Positions 10,693 to 22,622 of a DNA stretch of 64,000 nucleotides are shown one piece after another (the first letter of the stretch is position 1; every line of letters begins with the position of its first letter). The notes below the pieces were generated by a model. The model saw nothing but the letters and a program-made list of their open reading frames with translations. It was not told where the DNA came from and did no database searches. The DNA is taken from the NCBI RefSeq assembly GCF_022539315.1, contig NC_066342.1, positions 16,447,346-16,511,345 on the forward strand, in the 5' to 3' direction. The position numbers and the translations under genes are program-made. The stretch is from Serinus canaria (lineage: Eukaryota; Chordata; Aves; Passeriformes; Fringillidae).

Positions 10693-11463
10693 TCACAAAT
10701 GGAGTACCTCTTCAACTATTCGGTATTCCCCTTGTGGGATGCCCTGATACACTACACTACTTTCTTCTGTGTTTTGCCTTTCAAACCTTGCTAATGCTTC
10801 TGCAGAATCACTGGCATACCTTCTGCCCCCGAGCCTCATGATCTTAGATGCATCACCTCCGGAAGCTCCATCCAAGTCTACGGGGACTATTGCAATCTGC
10901 ATTCCCCTTTCTACAGAGTGGATCAATCTGATAAAACACGGAATCAGACAGGGTAGGAATAGGATCCTGGATACTGAACAGAGTACAAGAAATATTACTT
11001 TGTTCTACCATGCTCTATCGAATAACTTGTCCCACCAGGAGGACTGAAAAATCAAATTCCATTTTTGGACGGGGACATGGGCCACCTTTTTAATTTCGGC
11101 TGCCAAACCTCCTATGGTTTCCCCATAATCATCAATTTCAATACAACATTCTGATTCATTAAATTTCCCACACACCCCTCCTTCTTCGGCCAACAAATAG
11201 TCTAATGCTCTTCGATTCTGGTACACAAAGGCTCTCACCTGTGTGTGCTGCCGACTTAGTAAATCCAGGGCTTCGGAGGTGTGATTCGATACAATTTCCC
11301 TAACTGCTTGCAATCTGATCAACCTGTTCAGTAGGTAGATCGGGGTCCTATATCCATAGCTTCTATCCTGTGCCCACGTGGCCGGCCCATAATAATCGAT
11401 TATTCTTGCCGCTGGCCTCTCCTCTTCCCCCCAGGCGTGCTTCCTGCTTATCACTGGTATCAT
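10693..11463 (-). pseudogene. env: Env TM subunit of ERV B (gamma-like)
   Basis: The minus frame 11005-11463 has a clear fusion-subunit ectodomain: heptad-repeat region, then [17 protein letters not shown] and a CX6CC motif ([10 protein letters not shown]), then a membrane-proximal tryptophan-rich stretch. A frame change leads into 10693-10926, which holds the end of a membrane span and a cytoplasmic tail. The membrane-span codons lie around 10930-11000. The same tail layout is seen in ERV D (20404-20687). The break near 11000 prevents one continuous TM. Confidence 0.85.
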
Positions 11464-11484
11464 CTTCTTCAGACTCCTCCTCTC

Positions 11485-12855
11485 CTATTTCAAGGTCTTG
11501 TACAATGGAGCCCCTAACAGATTGCTTTTCGTTCTCGGGAGAGTGAAGAAAACTGGCCTGATTATACCTAGAGTGCAATACCCTTTCCACCTTGGGGGTA
11601 ATTCACTGTATGCCTTTTTTCCACAGATCCAATAAATTCCATCCAGGGCTTTCCACTTAATGTCTATTTTCCCTGGGTCTCCCCAGAATTCTCTCACACT
11701 TTCCAAGGATTGGAAAGGGTTGGCTCCTGGACTTTGGACCCAGCATAACCCTATTCTCTTGTCCCACTCACAATTTGTATCATTTTTCAGGCTCCAATAC
11801 CCCAAAGGAGGGGCTGGGAGCCATGCCTTGCTTTTTGAATCAGAGTTCACTGTCAGAGTAGATACACATGGAGTGTATCCTACCATTTTGGTGTATTCTC
11901 TCCCCTCCCGACTGACACAAATTGAGCTAATCACTCTTTGGTCCAAAACCCACCCCTCGGGCCTCTGCACCAATTTTGAGATCCTCGGGCTATCCCATTT
12001 AAGGAGTTGCTCAGGAGCCAAACCTTCCCCTTTCCATGGCCATTTCTCTGCAGATTTCAGCCCCCCACAAATCCAACAGTTTGACAAACCCAATCCTGTT
12101 GCAATTTCTTGAATTAGATCAATGAATAAGTTCCTGTCTGGGGAAGGTAATTCCCCATCAGCATATTGTTTTTCCAGTACTTCGTACTGTTCACTCAATG
12201 TTTTCAACCTCTCCTGCTCAATTCTCTGTTTCCTCACTTCTGACTCCCTTCTTTTCATTTCCTGAATTATTTCTTTCATCTTTCCTTCAGGATCCTCATT
12301 ATCTTTGTTGTTCACAAAACAAACCACCCTATCATATTGCAGGCACACCCTGTCATCATTTGCTCGTGACAGATCCAATATGAGTGGGTCCTTGTTCTGA
12401 GTAATTTTATTGTCGAATTTCGTATTCTTTGTCACCCAATACATTTTCCCATTCATCGTGCATATCCCCAACCTTGCGCTATCATAGCACAAAGGGTTCA
12501 CCTGGTGATATGCAATCAAGATTGATTCTGTCTTTCCCCCAACCCACACAGTTCAATTACACTGGTCACAAATGGGGATTGACATGTGTTCTGTGTCAGG
12601 TTTTTTTCTCTGGAACCTGTGATCGTTTGACTGCCCATTCCTTAACCCCGCCTCGGGATTGATGCACCAAGTCCCGATTTCCAATTCCCACTATTTCCCC
12701 CGAGTGCCATTTTCCAACAGTACCTGCTAGTTCCGTTCAGGCATTCCTCTGGGGCTTGGTATGTCGAGAGTCCCCTGTCCCTGGTGACTGGGACCACCTG
12801 AGTGCATTTTCCACACTCATCCACGGAGCTTTCTTTGTTCCTGGGGATCTCAGTG
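11485..12855 (-). pseudogene. env: Env SU subunit of ERV B, 354-codon open part
   Basis: The minus frame 11485-12549 is open for 354 codons. It contains a cysteine-rich start, a highly charged predicted coiled coil (about residues 90-140, rich in E, K, R and Q), then a CXXC motif in SNCWICGGLKSAEKW, the type by which SU is disulphide-linked to TM, and a C-terminal part with YWICGKKAYSELPP that aligns with env of ERV D. Upstream sequence to about 12855 still encodes cysteine-rich env-like residues (VDECGKCTQ) in a different frame. SU and TM frames are offset near 11470. No pol or gag of B is visible; the element is cut where C begins. Confidence 0.8.
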
Positions 12856-12859
12856 CTCA

Positions 12860-14194
12860 GACTCTCCATATATGCTGGATATGCGGTAACAACAGTCAGC
12901 ACAGTAGTGGAGGTAAAAACATTACCACCAAATACATCTGCCCAGAAGGCAGAACTGGTTGCTCTAACCAGAGCATTAGAATTAAGTAAAGGGAAAAAGG
13001 TAAATATACAAAAACCTGAGCAAGTGGCAATTATACACTGTAAAGCACACCGATCAAGAAACTCCAAAATCTGTGAAGGAAATCCAAAGGCAGACTGGGC
13101 AGCCCGACAGGTTGCTCGAGAGGTGCAAACAACAATGGCATTGATACCTTCAAAGCTCAATATATCCCAATTTAATCTGCCTCCAAAACCAAGATATTCA
13201 GTAGAAGATGAGAGACTGGCATATTTACTAAATGCACAAAAAACTCAGAAAGATGGTATTTGACTGCACAAGGACAAATAATGGTACCCCCCTTGATAAT
13301 GAGAGAAGTTCTACAAATTAAACATAAGAAATGTCACTGGGGTGCAGAGGAATTGGCAAAATTGCTAAAGCAGAGTTTAATTTCAGTATGGATGTTAACA
13401 ATGGCAAAATCAGTCATGTCAAAACGCGATATCTGCTTGAAAAACAACCCAGTGGCTAGGTGACAGGCACAGCTAGGAAGAATTCGGATAGGAACAGAGC
13501 CAGGAGACTATTGGCAGGTCGATTTTGTAGAATTGCTAAGAAATCGAGGATACAAATACCTGTTAGTAGGGGTTGACACATTTTCTGGCCAGAAGCCCTT
13601 CCCTGTCGCACAAACCAAGCAAAAGAAACAGTTAAGTGGTTACTACAAGAAATTATTCGTAGGTTTGGAGTACCCCTAGGGGTATCATCAGATGGGGGGC
13701 CCCATTTCATAGCCACAGTAGTAAAAGAAGTAAGTAGATTTCTGGGGGTAACTTGGGACCTCCACACACCGTGGAGACCCTAGTCAAGTGGACAGGTAGA
13801 GAAGATTAAGCTAAAACCTAGGAGAAGGATGTCAGTCAGTCCTTATGAGATATTGTATGAAAAACCATATGAATCTCCTGAGCCTAACCCTAATGTACAC
13901 GTCACAGGAAAACAAGAAGTGTATAATTATGTTCTGTCTCTTGAGAAAACTTAAGCTCATCTCCAGAGCATCCTCGTGTGGAATAGAGCAATAACTCTCA
14001 AGAACCCAGTTCATAACACTTCCAGGAGACGAGGTGTACATTAAAAACTGGAACTAAGAACTGCTGAAAAAAGGTGGAGTGGACCCTATCAGGTACTGCT
14101 GACCACCTTTACAGCAGTCAAAGTAGCCAGCGTGGACCCCTGAATTCACTATACCCGAGTGAAGAAAGTCCATCCTGGATCACGGACTATGTAA
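12860..14194 (+). pseudogene. pol: Pol of ERV C (gamma-like): RNase H and integrase
   Basis: The sequence starts abruptly inside RNase H (YAGYAVTT, then AQKAELVALTRAL and the HCKAHR motif), so the 5' end of C is missing. Integrase follows: an HHCC zinc module around 13340-13440 (HKKCHWGAEE ... CLKNN), the catalytic core with WQVDFVELL near 13515 and SSDGGPHF near 13690, and a C-terminal domain near 14040-14190 (WSGPYQVLLTTFTA, VKK). In-frame stops occur, for example within DTFSG near 13590 and near 14045. Pol ends at about 14194, 27 bp before the env start codon. Confidence 0.8.
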
Positions 14195-14220
14195 ATTGTG
14201 GAACCAAGACGGCAGATAAG

Positions 14221-15668
14221 ATGTGTTTAATTACTTTGAGATTGTTATTAGTAATTGTGCTAATGTTATGGTCATTAATGTCTTTGGGATGTGGAATGCA
14301 AAAAGATCAACTAACCACTCTTCATTCTAGAATGAAAAGAGATGCAGAAACACAAGTGATAAAATTTCTAATGCAGTTCGAGCTGAGAATGTAATGATTA
14401 GATTAGTCAAAGATTTTGCCAAAATACAAAACACCAGTAGAATAACTGTCTGTCTGCCAATACCAAAGGCAGCAGGAGACCTAGTAAATTGGGGAATCAT
14501 AACGTCAAAACCACCTGAAATACAAAAGAACAAAACAATTGCATGCAAACAGGTACTCGAGTTGAGACAGTTGGTCAAGGAAACTTGGGAGAAAATAGGA
14601 ACATGGGTGAGACCTATGAGCCAGAAAGACTGTATCCTAAGTGATGGCATACTAGGAACCCCTATGGGACAGTCGGGAAGCATCACACAATGGCAAAGCT
14701 ATTTGCCACACTATAAAAAGATCATAGAAAATGTTACAGAAACTACTCTGGTATGGAAGTGTGAGGCCGAGGATCAGAAAGATCAGATAGAGCCTTGGGA
14801 CAGTGCATGATCTGTGAGTATACTTCAAAAATTCCAATGTATGGCAAACACCCCTTGGTGTATTAAGTGGGAAGGCTCCGAGAATGAAACAGATCCAGCA
14901 GTAACATACACTGCCACTAGGAGCAGAATGTGGGCAGACAAGGTAAGTTGGTGGGCATGCAATAAAACTTATGACTGTGCTTCTGATAATGCAGAGATAA
15001 AACAGATGCCACCCCTGGCAATAGCCCTACAGATTAGTTGTGCTTGCAGAAGGATCAAACATAAACAAAGCAAAATGAATTATAAAGTGATTATACGATG
15101 TACCAAGAGTACAATTAAAAGTCCAAGACAATTTGTATGGACAACAAGCGATGGTACCTGGATAACACATCTGCCTGTGGATGGGAAAGTAAAAGAAATT
15201 ACTTTGGGCCTCCCAACCTTATGTCCAATTTAGAAAAAGTCCCCATTTAATAGAAAACATGAACTTCTGCAGATAAGAGCAAGACGAGAAGTTCTAGACA
15301 GTGAAAATCCAGATGATACTTGGCAATAACCCTCTAGTGGAGTGAAACTTGGGTGGGCCCTGGAGTCTTTGCTTGTTCCTATAGCAAACTATCAGAGTAG
15401 AGAGATGCTGTACAAACTTACAGGTCAGGTAGATAGACTAGCAAGAGTCACCCGAGAAAGATTTAGAGAATAAACGTACAATTACAAGCCACCACAAAAA
15501 TGACTTTACAAAGTCGATTAGCCTTAGATTTGTTCCTCTTGAAGGAGCCTGGGGTATGTGGATTTTTAAAGGGATGAGTTGATCATTGCTGTGTTCACAT
15601 CCCAAATGTATCTGCAGATATAGAATATGACTTCAATCAGTTGAAACAAATAGAGCATGAAGCACAAG
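14221..15668 (+). pseudogene. env: Env of ERV C: signal peptide, SU and start of TM
   Basis: The ATG at 14221 is followed by a strongly hydrophobic signal peptide (LRLLLVIVLMLWSLMSLG). SU fragments occupy 14394-14810 and 14814-15233, with many cysteines and N-glycosylation sequons. The TM ectodomain near 15490-15560 has [12 protein letters not shown], the counterpart of the immunosuppressive-domain helix, followed by a degraded cysteine motif. Frameshifts lie near 14340-14394 and 14812, and after 15233. A solo LTR cuts the TM at 15669. Confidence 0.78.
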
Positions 15669-15951
15669 TGTGGGAGAGTTAGGGATTGCGGCCGGAAGAT
15701 CTCGGGCTGTTACGCGTAGACAGGAAGACCCCTCCTCACCTTCAGTCTGACCTTGGCTACCTGGCCGCACCCAGGACAAGGGCAGAGGAAGTGACACAAA
15801 CTACCCAAGCCATAAATACCCCTGAAACCTTTGAATAAATGCCATTTGCTATCCACCACATTGGTGTCTGCAGCATATGGACCGAGTGACTCTGTATTTG
15901 GGTCACCGTGCCGTACCCGAGAACCAGGTCGCCTTGTTGCGAGCCGCAACA
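15669..15951 (+). mobile_element. Solo LTR, family Y, inserted in env TM of ERV C
   Basis: 283 bp, from TGTGGGAGAGTTAGGGA to CCGCAACA, clearly related to 6853-7156. AATAAA is at about 15834. The hexamer CACAAG is duplicated exactly at 15663-15668 and 15952-15957. Confidence 0.95.
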
Positions 15952-16259
15952 CACAAGAAGAACAAAAGGATTTGACTGCAAGCTGGTTAGGAAAAATCTT
16001 TAAAGGGTTAGGGTGGAATGTGAGTTCATGGATTAAATCTATCATTGAGAGTGTGATAATCTTACTAATTGTATTCTTAGCAATTTGGTTAGTTTACAGC
16101 ATCTTAAAGAGAGAAATACAGAAGAAAACATCCTGGAACCAGAAAATAATAAAGGCACTGACACGAGATCCACGCCCACTATCTTCTGGTTCTCCAGCCC
16201 GTGATAGCATCCATGACAACTTTCACATCAGCCCTGGATTTGAAAAACATCAAGCATAA
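15952..16259 (+). pseudogene. env: Env TM C-terminus of ERV C
   Basis: After the second copy of the target hexamer the env frame resumes: a membrane-proximal segment (WLGKIFKGLGWNVSSW), a membrane span of about 22 residues (IILLIVFLAIWLVY) and a cytoplasmic tail ending at the stop at 16257-16259. The frame is open from the LTR to the stop. Confidence 0.8.
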
Positions 16260-16324
16260 ATTGAGAAGTAAAGGACTGTATCAAGTGAAAACATTTACAC
16301 CTATAGTGAAGTGAAAATGCTTTC

Positions 16325-16719
16325 AAAGGGGGGATAATGATAGTGAGGCCCTGGAAAAATGCTAAGATAAAACTCTGAAATGTTAAGCCTTGTGTTTTAC
16401 CTGCGTAAATAGTATAATTGCTAGATGTGATGATTGTTTAGTAATTAAAATAATTATTGTATAATCATAAGAAGAACAATGAGAAACTGTATGTTCCTAG
16501 TCTAAGGTGGCGATGCTTGGCTGAAATCTATGTATACTATAGAACAATGTAAGTATATAATTAACATGAAAGTTATATAGCGATAGAATATAAAAGCATA
16601 TCCATCCCGAACCTATGTCGGAATCAGATTTGGGTTTGTACCCCTGACACCCAGAGCTCTTCAATAAAAGCACCTGCATATAATAATTTCTCGTGATTAT
16701 GTGTTCCTGAATGCTAACA
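16325..16719 (+). repeat. Polypurine tract and 3' LTR of ERV C
   Basis: The polypurine tract AAAGGGGGGATAA (about 16325-16337) precedes the LTR 16338-16719 (382 bp, TGATAGTGAGG...ATGCTAACA). A TATA-like GAATATAAAAG is at about 16586 and AATAAA at about 16663. The next bases at 16720 already belong to another env (ERV D). Confidence 0.8.
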
Positions 16720-16734
16720 TTTTGGGATCCCAGA

Positions 16735-17425
16735 AATTTCCAAATTTTGGGAAAATATAAATCAACAGAAAAATTATTATTGGGAAGCACCAGATGGCTT
16801 ATTTTGGATATGTGGGAAAAGACCATACCCAAGACTCCCATCCCAGTGGAAAGGGAGTTGTACTCTGGGAATCATACAGTCTGGATTTTTTCTTTTACCA
16901 GGACCAGATGCATATCAATTAGGAGTACCAATTTATGAGAACCTAAAAAGTAATAAAAGGGAATTGATTGGAGGATTTATAAAATGGGCAGATGAGGAAT
17001 GCCCTCCTGAACATATATTGGAAACATATGGGCCAGCCACCTGGGCATAAGATAGGAGTTGGGGATATCAAACCCAGATTTATATGTTAAATCATATTAC
17101 AAACTCCAAAAAGTTGTGGAGATAATACCAAACAGAACTGATTGGGCATTGGAATTAATATCAAGTCAACAAAGCCAGAAAAGAGCTGCAGTGTATCAAA
17201 ATAGGTTGGCTTTAGACTATTTATTAGCTGAAGAAGGGGGTGTTTGTGGAAAATTTAATACATCACACTGTTGTTTGAAAATAGATAACTATGGAAAGGC
17301 CGTCCTGGATATAGCCAAGAATATTAGAAAAATAGTCCATGTACCGGTCCAGGAATGGGAACCAATGCTAAAAACTAGGCAGTGGGATAATGTATTGGGG
17401 ATAGAATGGTGGAAGAAGCTAAGGG
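16735..17425 (+). pseudogene. env: Env of ERV D (gamma-like): C-terminal SU and TM ectodomain
   Basis: Begins mid-SU (LFWICGKRPYPRLPSQWKG), matching the corresponding stretch of ERV B env. An in-frame stop lies near 17048. The TM frame 17059-17439 contains [18 protein letters not shown] and a CX6CC motif (CGKFNTSHCC). The N-terminal part of this env is absent: it is replaced by the LTR of ERV C at 16719. The CR1 LINE interrupts at about 17426, before the membrane span. Confidence 0.85.
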
Positions 17426-20403
17426 TAGAAGGTTTTTAGCTCATGAACTGGCAGAACTTGTTGAGAGGGCTTTAAACTAGGTCTGAAGGGGGAAGGGGAT
17501 GCATCTTGGCTGTCTGGAAGCAGGCTCAAGGGTGATAAGCCTAAGTTAGGAGAGAAATCAGTAGCCCAGCTGAGGTGCATGTATACCAATGCACGCAGCA
17601 TGGGTAACAAACAAGAAGAGCTAGAGGCCATGGTGCAACAGCAGAACTATGATGTAGTCACCATCACGGAAACGTGGTGGAATGACTCACGTAGTTGGAG
17701 CACTGCACTGGATGGCTACAAGCTCTTCAGAAGAGACAGGAAAGGGAGAAGAGGTGGAGGGGTGGCCCTTTATATTAAGGAGGCTTTTGATGCCATAGCT
17801 ATTGAAACTTATGAAAATGGAGTTGAATGCCTATAGGTAAGAGCTAAGGGGAAGGCCAACAAGGCTGACATCCTACTGGGAGTCTGTTATTGTCCACCCA
17901 GCCAGGAAGAGGAGGTAGACAACTTATTCTCTAAGCAGATAGATACTGTTTCAGGATCATCAGCCCTTGTTCTTGTAGGTGACTTCAACCTACCAGACAT
18001 CTGCTGGGAGCTTAATACAGCAGAAAGTAGGCAGTCAAGGAAATTTTTAGAGTGTATGGAGGACAACTTTTTGTCACAGCTGGTGGGTGGGCCCACCACG
18101 GGAGGGACTATGTTAGACCTGCTGTTTTTAAATAGAGATGGGCTGGTGGGAGATGTAGTGGTTGGAGGCCACTTGGAGCCAAGCGATCATGAAATGATAC
18201 AGTTCTTGATATTTGGTGAAATGAGGAGGAACACCAATAAGACTCTTACACTGGACTTCTGGAGGGCAGACTTTGGCCTACTTAGGATATTTATTCAGAG
18301 AGTTCCTTGGGAAGCAGCCCTTAAAACCAAAGGAGTTCAGGAAAGGTGAGCGTGCTTCAAAACAGAGATCTTGAAGGCACAGGAACAGACTGTCTCTGTG
18401 TGCCGAAAGATGAGTCCATGAGGTAAATGCCCAGCTTGGATGGGCAAGGAGGTTTTGAAGGAACTTAAGAATAAAAGGAGGATGTATCGTCTTTGGAAGG
18501 AGGGTCAGGTCTCTCAGGAAGTATTTAAGGGGGCTGCTAGAGCATGCAGGAAAAAAATTAGGGAGGCCAAAGCTCAGTTTGAACTTAAAATGGTGACTTC
18601 TGTAAACGATAATAAAAAATGTTTTTATAAATATATTAATGGTAAAAAGAAGGGTAAGACCAGCCTTTGTTCTTTACTGGATGAGGGAGGGAACTTAGTA
18701 ACTGCAGACGAGGAGAAGGCAGAAGTGCTTCATGCCTTCTTTGTCTCAGTCTTTAGTGGGAAGACAACTTGCCTTCAGGATAACTGTCCTCTTGGGTTGG
18801 TTGATGGTGCCAGGGAACAGAATGGTCCCCCCATTATCCAAGAGGAGGCAGAGAACTTCTGAGATGCTTGGATATTTAGAAATCTATGGGACCAGATGGG
18901 ATCCATCCCAGGGTGATGAGAGAGCTGGCAGAAGAGCTTGCGAAGCCACTTTCCATCATTTATCAACAGTCTTGGCTCTCTGGCGAGGTTCCAGATGACT
19001 GGAAGCTGGCCAATGTGACACCCATTCACAAAAAGGGTGGGAAGGAGGATCCTAGTAATTATAGACCGATCAGCCTGATCTCAGTACCTGGCAGGATAAT
19101 GGAGCAATTTATACTGAGTGTCATCATGCAGCACTTACAGGATGGCCAGGGTATCAGACCCAGCCAACATGGGTTTAGGAGGGGTAGGTTGTGTTTGACC
19201 AACCTGGTCTCCTTTTATGACCAGGTGACCTGCCTGGTGGATGCAGGAAAGGCTGTGGATGTTGTCTATTTGGACTTCAGCAAGGCCTTTGACGCTGTCT
19301 CCCACAGCATACTCCTAGAAAAGCTGGCAGCCCACGGCTTGGACAGGAGAACTCTTTGCTGGGTTGGGAACTGGCTGGATGGCCTGGCCCAGAGGGTGGT
19401 GGTGAACAGTGCTGCATCTAGCTGGTGTCCAGTCACCAGTGGTGTCCCTCAGGGGTCTGTGCTGGGGTCAGTTCTGTTCAATATTTTTATTGATGACATG
19501 GATGAGGGGATTGAGACTTTCATTAGTAAATTTGCAGATGACACCAAGTTGGGAGCGTGTGTCTATCTGCTGGAGGGTAGGATGGCTCTGCAGAGAGACC
19601 TGGAATGGTTTGTTGGATGGATGGGCAGAGTCTAGCAAGATGATGTTTTTAAGTCCAAGTGCTGAGTCCTGCATTTTGGCCACGATAACCCCCTGCAGCA
19701 TTATAGGCCGGGCACAGTGTGGCTGGACAGTGACCAGGCAGAAAGGGACCTGGGAGTACTGGTTGAAAACCGGCTGAATATGAGCCAGCATTGTGCCCTG
19801 GTGGCCAAGAAGGCCAACGGCATCCTGGCCTGTATCAGGAATAGTGTAGCCAGGAGGAGAAGGGAGGTCATTCTCCCCCTGTACTCGGCACTGGTGAGGC
19901 CGCACCTTGAGTGCTGTGTCCAGTTCTGGGCCCCTCAGTTTAGGAAAGACATTGAGATGCTTGAGCATGCCCAGAGGAGGGCAAGGAGGCTGGTGAGGGG
20001 TTTGGAACACAAGCCCTATGAGGAACGACTGAGGGAGCTGGGGTTGTTTAGCCTGGAGAAAAGGAGACTCATAGGCGACCTTATCACTCTCTACAACTTC
20101 CTGAAGGGTGGTTGTAGTCAGGTGGGGGTTGGTCTCTTTCACCAGGCAGCAACTGACAGAACCAGAGGGTACAGTCTCAAGCTGCATCAAGGGAAATATA
20201 GGTTAGATATTAGGAAAGTTTTTCATGCAAAGGGTGATAAGGTACTGGAATGGTCTGCCCGGGGAGGTGGTGGAGTCGCCATCCCTGGATGTGTTTAAAA
20301 AATGATCGGATGTGGCACTTGGTGCCATGGTTTAGTTGAGGTGTCATGGAACAGGTTGGACATGATGATCTTGAAGGTCTCTTCCAACCTTGTGATTCTG
20401 TGA
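17426..20403 (+). mobile_element. CR1 LINE, 5'-truncated, inserted in env of ERV D
   Basis: A chicken-repeat-1 type non-LTR retrotransposon of about 2.98 kb. It has the typical avian CR1 5' spacer (GAGAGGGCTTTAAACTAG near 17461), an ORF2 with endonuclease and reverse transcriptase, and the standard 3' end (TTCCAACCTTGTGATTCTGTGA). The env coding sequence continues on both sides, so the insertion point is certain to within a few bases, although I cannot define a target duplication. Confidence 0.95.
17579..20298 (+). pseudogene. CR1 ORF2: endonuclease and reverse transcriptase
   Basis: The apurinic-type endonuclease starts with YTNARSMGNKQEELEAMV; its catalytic motifs TETWW (about 17670), GDFNLPDICW (about 17982) and SDHEMI (about 18184) are present. 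RT follows at 18440-20298 with the [19 protein letters not shown] and GVPQGSVLG motifs and the catalytic FADDTKLG near 19530. Endonuclease nicks the target and RT primes on it. Several stops and frame changes occur (for example near 17834, 18346, 18860 and 19633), so the copy is dead, but all catalytic motifs are recognisable. Confidence 0.92.
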
Positions 20404-20687
20404 AGAAATTAGGCTTCTTCCTTTTATGTGCTACAGCTGGTTTGGTATTTCTTCCTTGCTTGATCCCCTGTTTTATTCGGCTAATCACCAGTGTAGTCCA
20501 AGGCATGAAAGGGGTAACAATGCCTATGGACCTGAAATTGGCTACATCTGGGACAGCACAAAAGATCATGGTGTTAAAGAAACAAAATAATAGGGAAGAC
20601 TCCTTTGAAGAAGCAAAATTGATTTGTGAAAAAAATGAGCAAATAATAGGGGCTAGAAAAAAAGATTTTTTTTCTCAAGCCAAATGA
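20404..20687 (+). pseudogene. env: Env TM membrane span and tail of ERV D
   Basis: Directly after the CR1 end the env frame resumes with a hydrophobic span (LGFFLLCATAGLVFLPCL) and a cytoplasmic tail that ends at a TGA at 20685-20687. It closely parallels the tail of ERV B env. A polypurine tract (AAAAAAAGAAGAGGGG) follows at about 20693-20708. Confidence 0.8.
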
Positions 20688-20708
20688 TTTGTAAAAAAAG
20701 AAGAGGGG

Positions 20709-21280
20709 TGTTTATTATAAATACATATTATAATATTGGCTTTTTGCAAATATTAAAATGGATTTTATATGTATAATGTAAAGTAACTTTGCTATAATTT
20801 TTTAATTTCTGTTGTTAAATAAACTTAGTAGTGAAATAGCTACTATAGTGTGCTTGTGTTAAACTGCCTGCTTGGCTGGGATAACATTCAATGAACGTAT
20901 GATGAAGACCTTTGCCAAACTATCAGTACTTACTGTCTGGGCCAAATCCCAAACTGGAGATGATAACAAGAATGGACTAAAACCACAGCCAAGAAATGCG
21001 CATGCTCTAAAAAGGTGGACCCGAGGAGGAGACATGCTAAACAATTCTTAGAACATGTAAACTAGTTTTGGGAAAAATTTTAATATGTATAATTGTTAAT
21101 GAACATGCAGTAGACTGATGCAATAGAAAGGGTATTTAAAAAGCATCTCTGAAATAGCAGGTGTGCTTTTGGCAGAATGCCAAGCACCTGACCCTATATC
21201 TCTGCTTTATTGTCTTTGTGTCCTATTGTCCTTTATTAAATTGTTAAATTTTTCCAGGAGAGTGAACATCGTTTTTCACA
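20709..21280 (+). repeat. 3' LTR of ERV D
   Basis: 572 bp, TGTTTATTATAAATAC...CGTTTTTCACA, preceded by the polypurine tract. A diverged copy lies in inverted orientation at 22623-23217, and more distant relatives (shared inner motif AATTAAGAGAT) at 23398-24010 and 55302-55748. Confidence 0.82.
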
Positions 21281-21678
21281 GGTGGATGACATAGTGGGCA
21301 ACTTCTCAAATCTTGCTGGAACTCTGCGGTTTCCTGTTTGATTTTTGTTGATTTTATCCCTCCCCAACAGAAAAAGGTAATTTTGATCAAAGAAAATTGT
21401 GACAAGTATCAGCTTCCATTGCAATTTTAATGTTTTTATGTGGAAACCAAACACAAAAATATAAAATCTGTCCAGCTGTAAATTGCCTCCCAGCCTTGTA
21501 GCTCTGACAGCAGGCCTGCCTCCTCCTCCTGCCCTGCTCTGGGTTCTGCAGCTGGCAGTGCAGTCAGGGATGCAGGTGAGCCCCAGGCTTCTGTTCTCTC
21601 CTGCCTTTCCACTCTAGAGCAGGAGCACCTACCACATCAGAGTAGCCGATGAATCAACTGGCCAAATGCTTGGGCATT
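21281..21678. other. Unassigned flank
   Basis: About 400 bp after the D LTR. I recognise no gene or repeat in it. It could be host sequence flanking ERV D. Confidence 0.3.
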
Positions 21679-21989
21679 TGTCATGGGTTGACCTTGGCTG
21701 GATGTCCTGTGCAGACCAAGTCCTCTATCACTCCCCAGCTGGACAGGGGAGAGAAAATAAGATGAAAAACATCTTGTAAGTTGAGATAAAGCAGTTTACT
21801 AAAGGAAAAAGCAAAAGTTTGTGTGCACATAAAGAAAGCAGAAAAAAAAAATAGGTTTGTTCTCTACTTTTCATCAATGAGTGATGTCTGGCCACTTTCC
21901 AGGAAGCAGGGCTTCAGCAAGTGTAGCGGTTGCTCTGTCTTGGTTAAAGACAAGTTAAAGGCTGAACACTCCAAAATGAATAACCTCCC
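21679..21989. repeat. Possible ERVL-type LTR fragment
   Basis: Starts TGTCATGGGTTGACC with a following run (CCAGCTGGACAGGGGAGAG, then an AAGATGAAAA-type stretch and AGATAAAGCAGTTTACTAAA) that resembles common songbird ERVL LTRs from memory. No end or target duplication could be fixed. Confidence 0.4.
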
Positions 21990-22622
21990 TGTCCTGGTTT
22001 GAAAGACAAGTGTCTGCCAAGGAAGGCGGGAAGCTCCCTTGGAATGGAAAATATGACCCCTCCCTTCCCTCCAAATTATTATAACTCTGAAATTATGGGG
22101 CTTTCAGACAAAGTTATGGGAAAAGGAATAACATTTCTTTACTAGTATATATAGTCCATTATAGTATATATGTGTAACAAGGCAAACAAACAACCGTGAC
22201 AACAACAAACAAAACCAGAAACCCATAACAGCCTTCTCTCAGCTGTCAAGCCCTTTCCCTTTTGGCGTAGTTATGGTCACAGCTGGCAAGGGCACTGTTG
22301 GCTCCTGGCCAGGCAGGGCAGGTGCAATGATTCTCCCGCGGCTGAAGGGGGCACTGTGGTGCAAGCTCGGCCACCTCTCTGTAAGTGGGTAATGTCAGGG
22401 GTGATGGCAGAAGAGATGAAAAAGGAGCTTCCTTTACAAACTCACAGGAGCAGCCAGTCTCAGTGCCCCTCTGGATGGCAGAATGGGCTGTAGCTGGAAC
22501 CACTGAGCAGTGGCTGCAACGGCAGAGGCAGGCACACCCCAGATGGCAAACAAAGTGTAACAGAAAACTCTGCAGCCTTAGCAGGAGCCGTGGGGATTAT
22601 GCAGACACAGGGTGCTGGGCTA

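Noticed and set aside
12642..13160. 172-codon minus frame across the B/C junction
   Set aside because: Its left part overlaps real env codons but the right part is antisense to RNase H of ERV C; it is a chimera of two elements, not a gene.
19468..20190. 240-codon minus frame inside CR1
   Set aside because: It is antisense to the well-supported CR1 reverse transcriptase.
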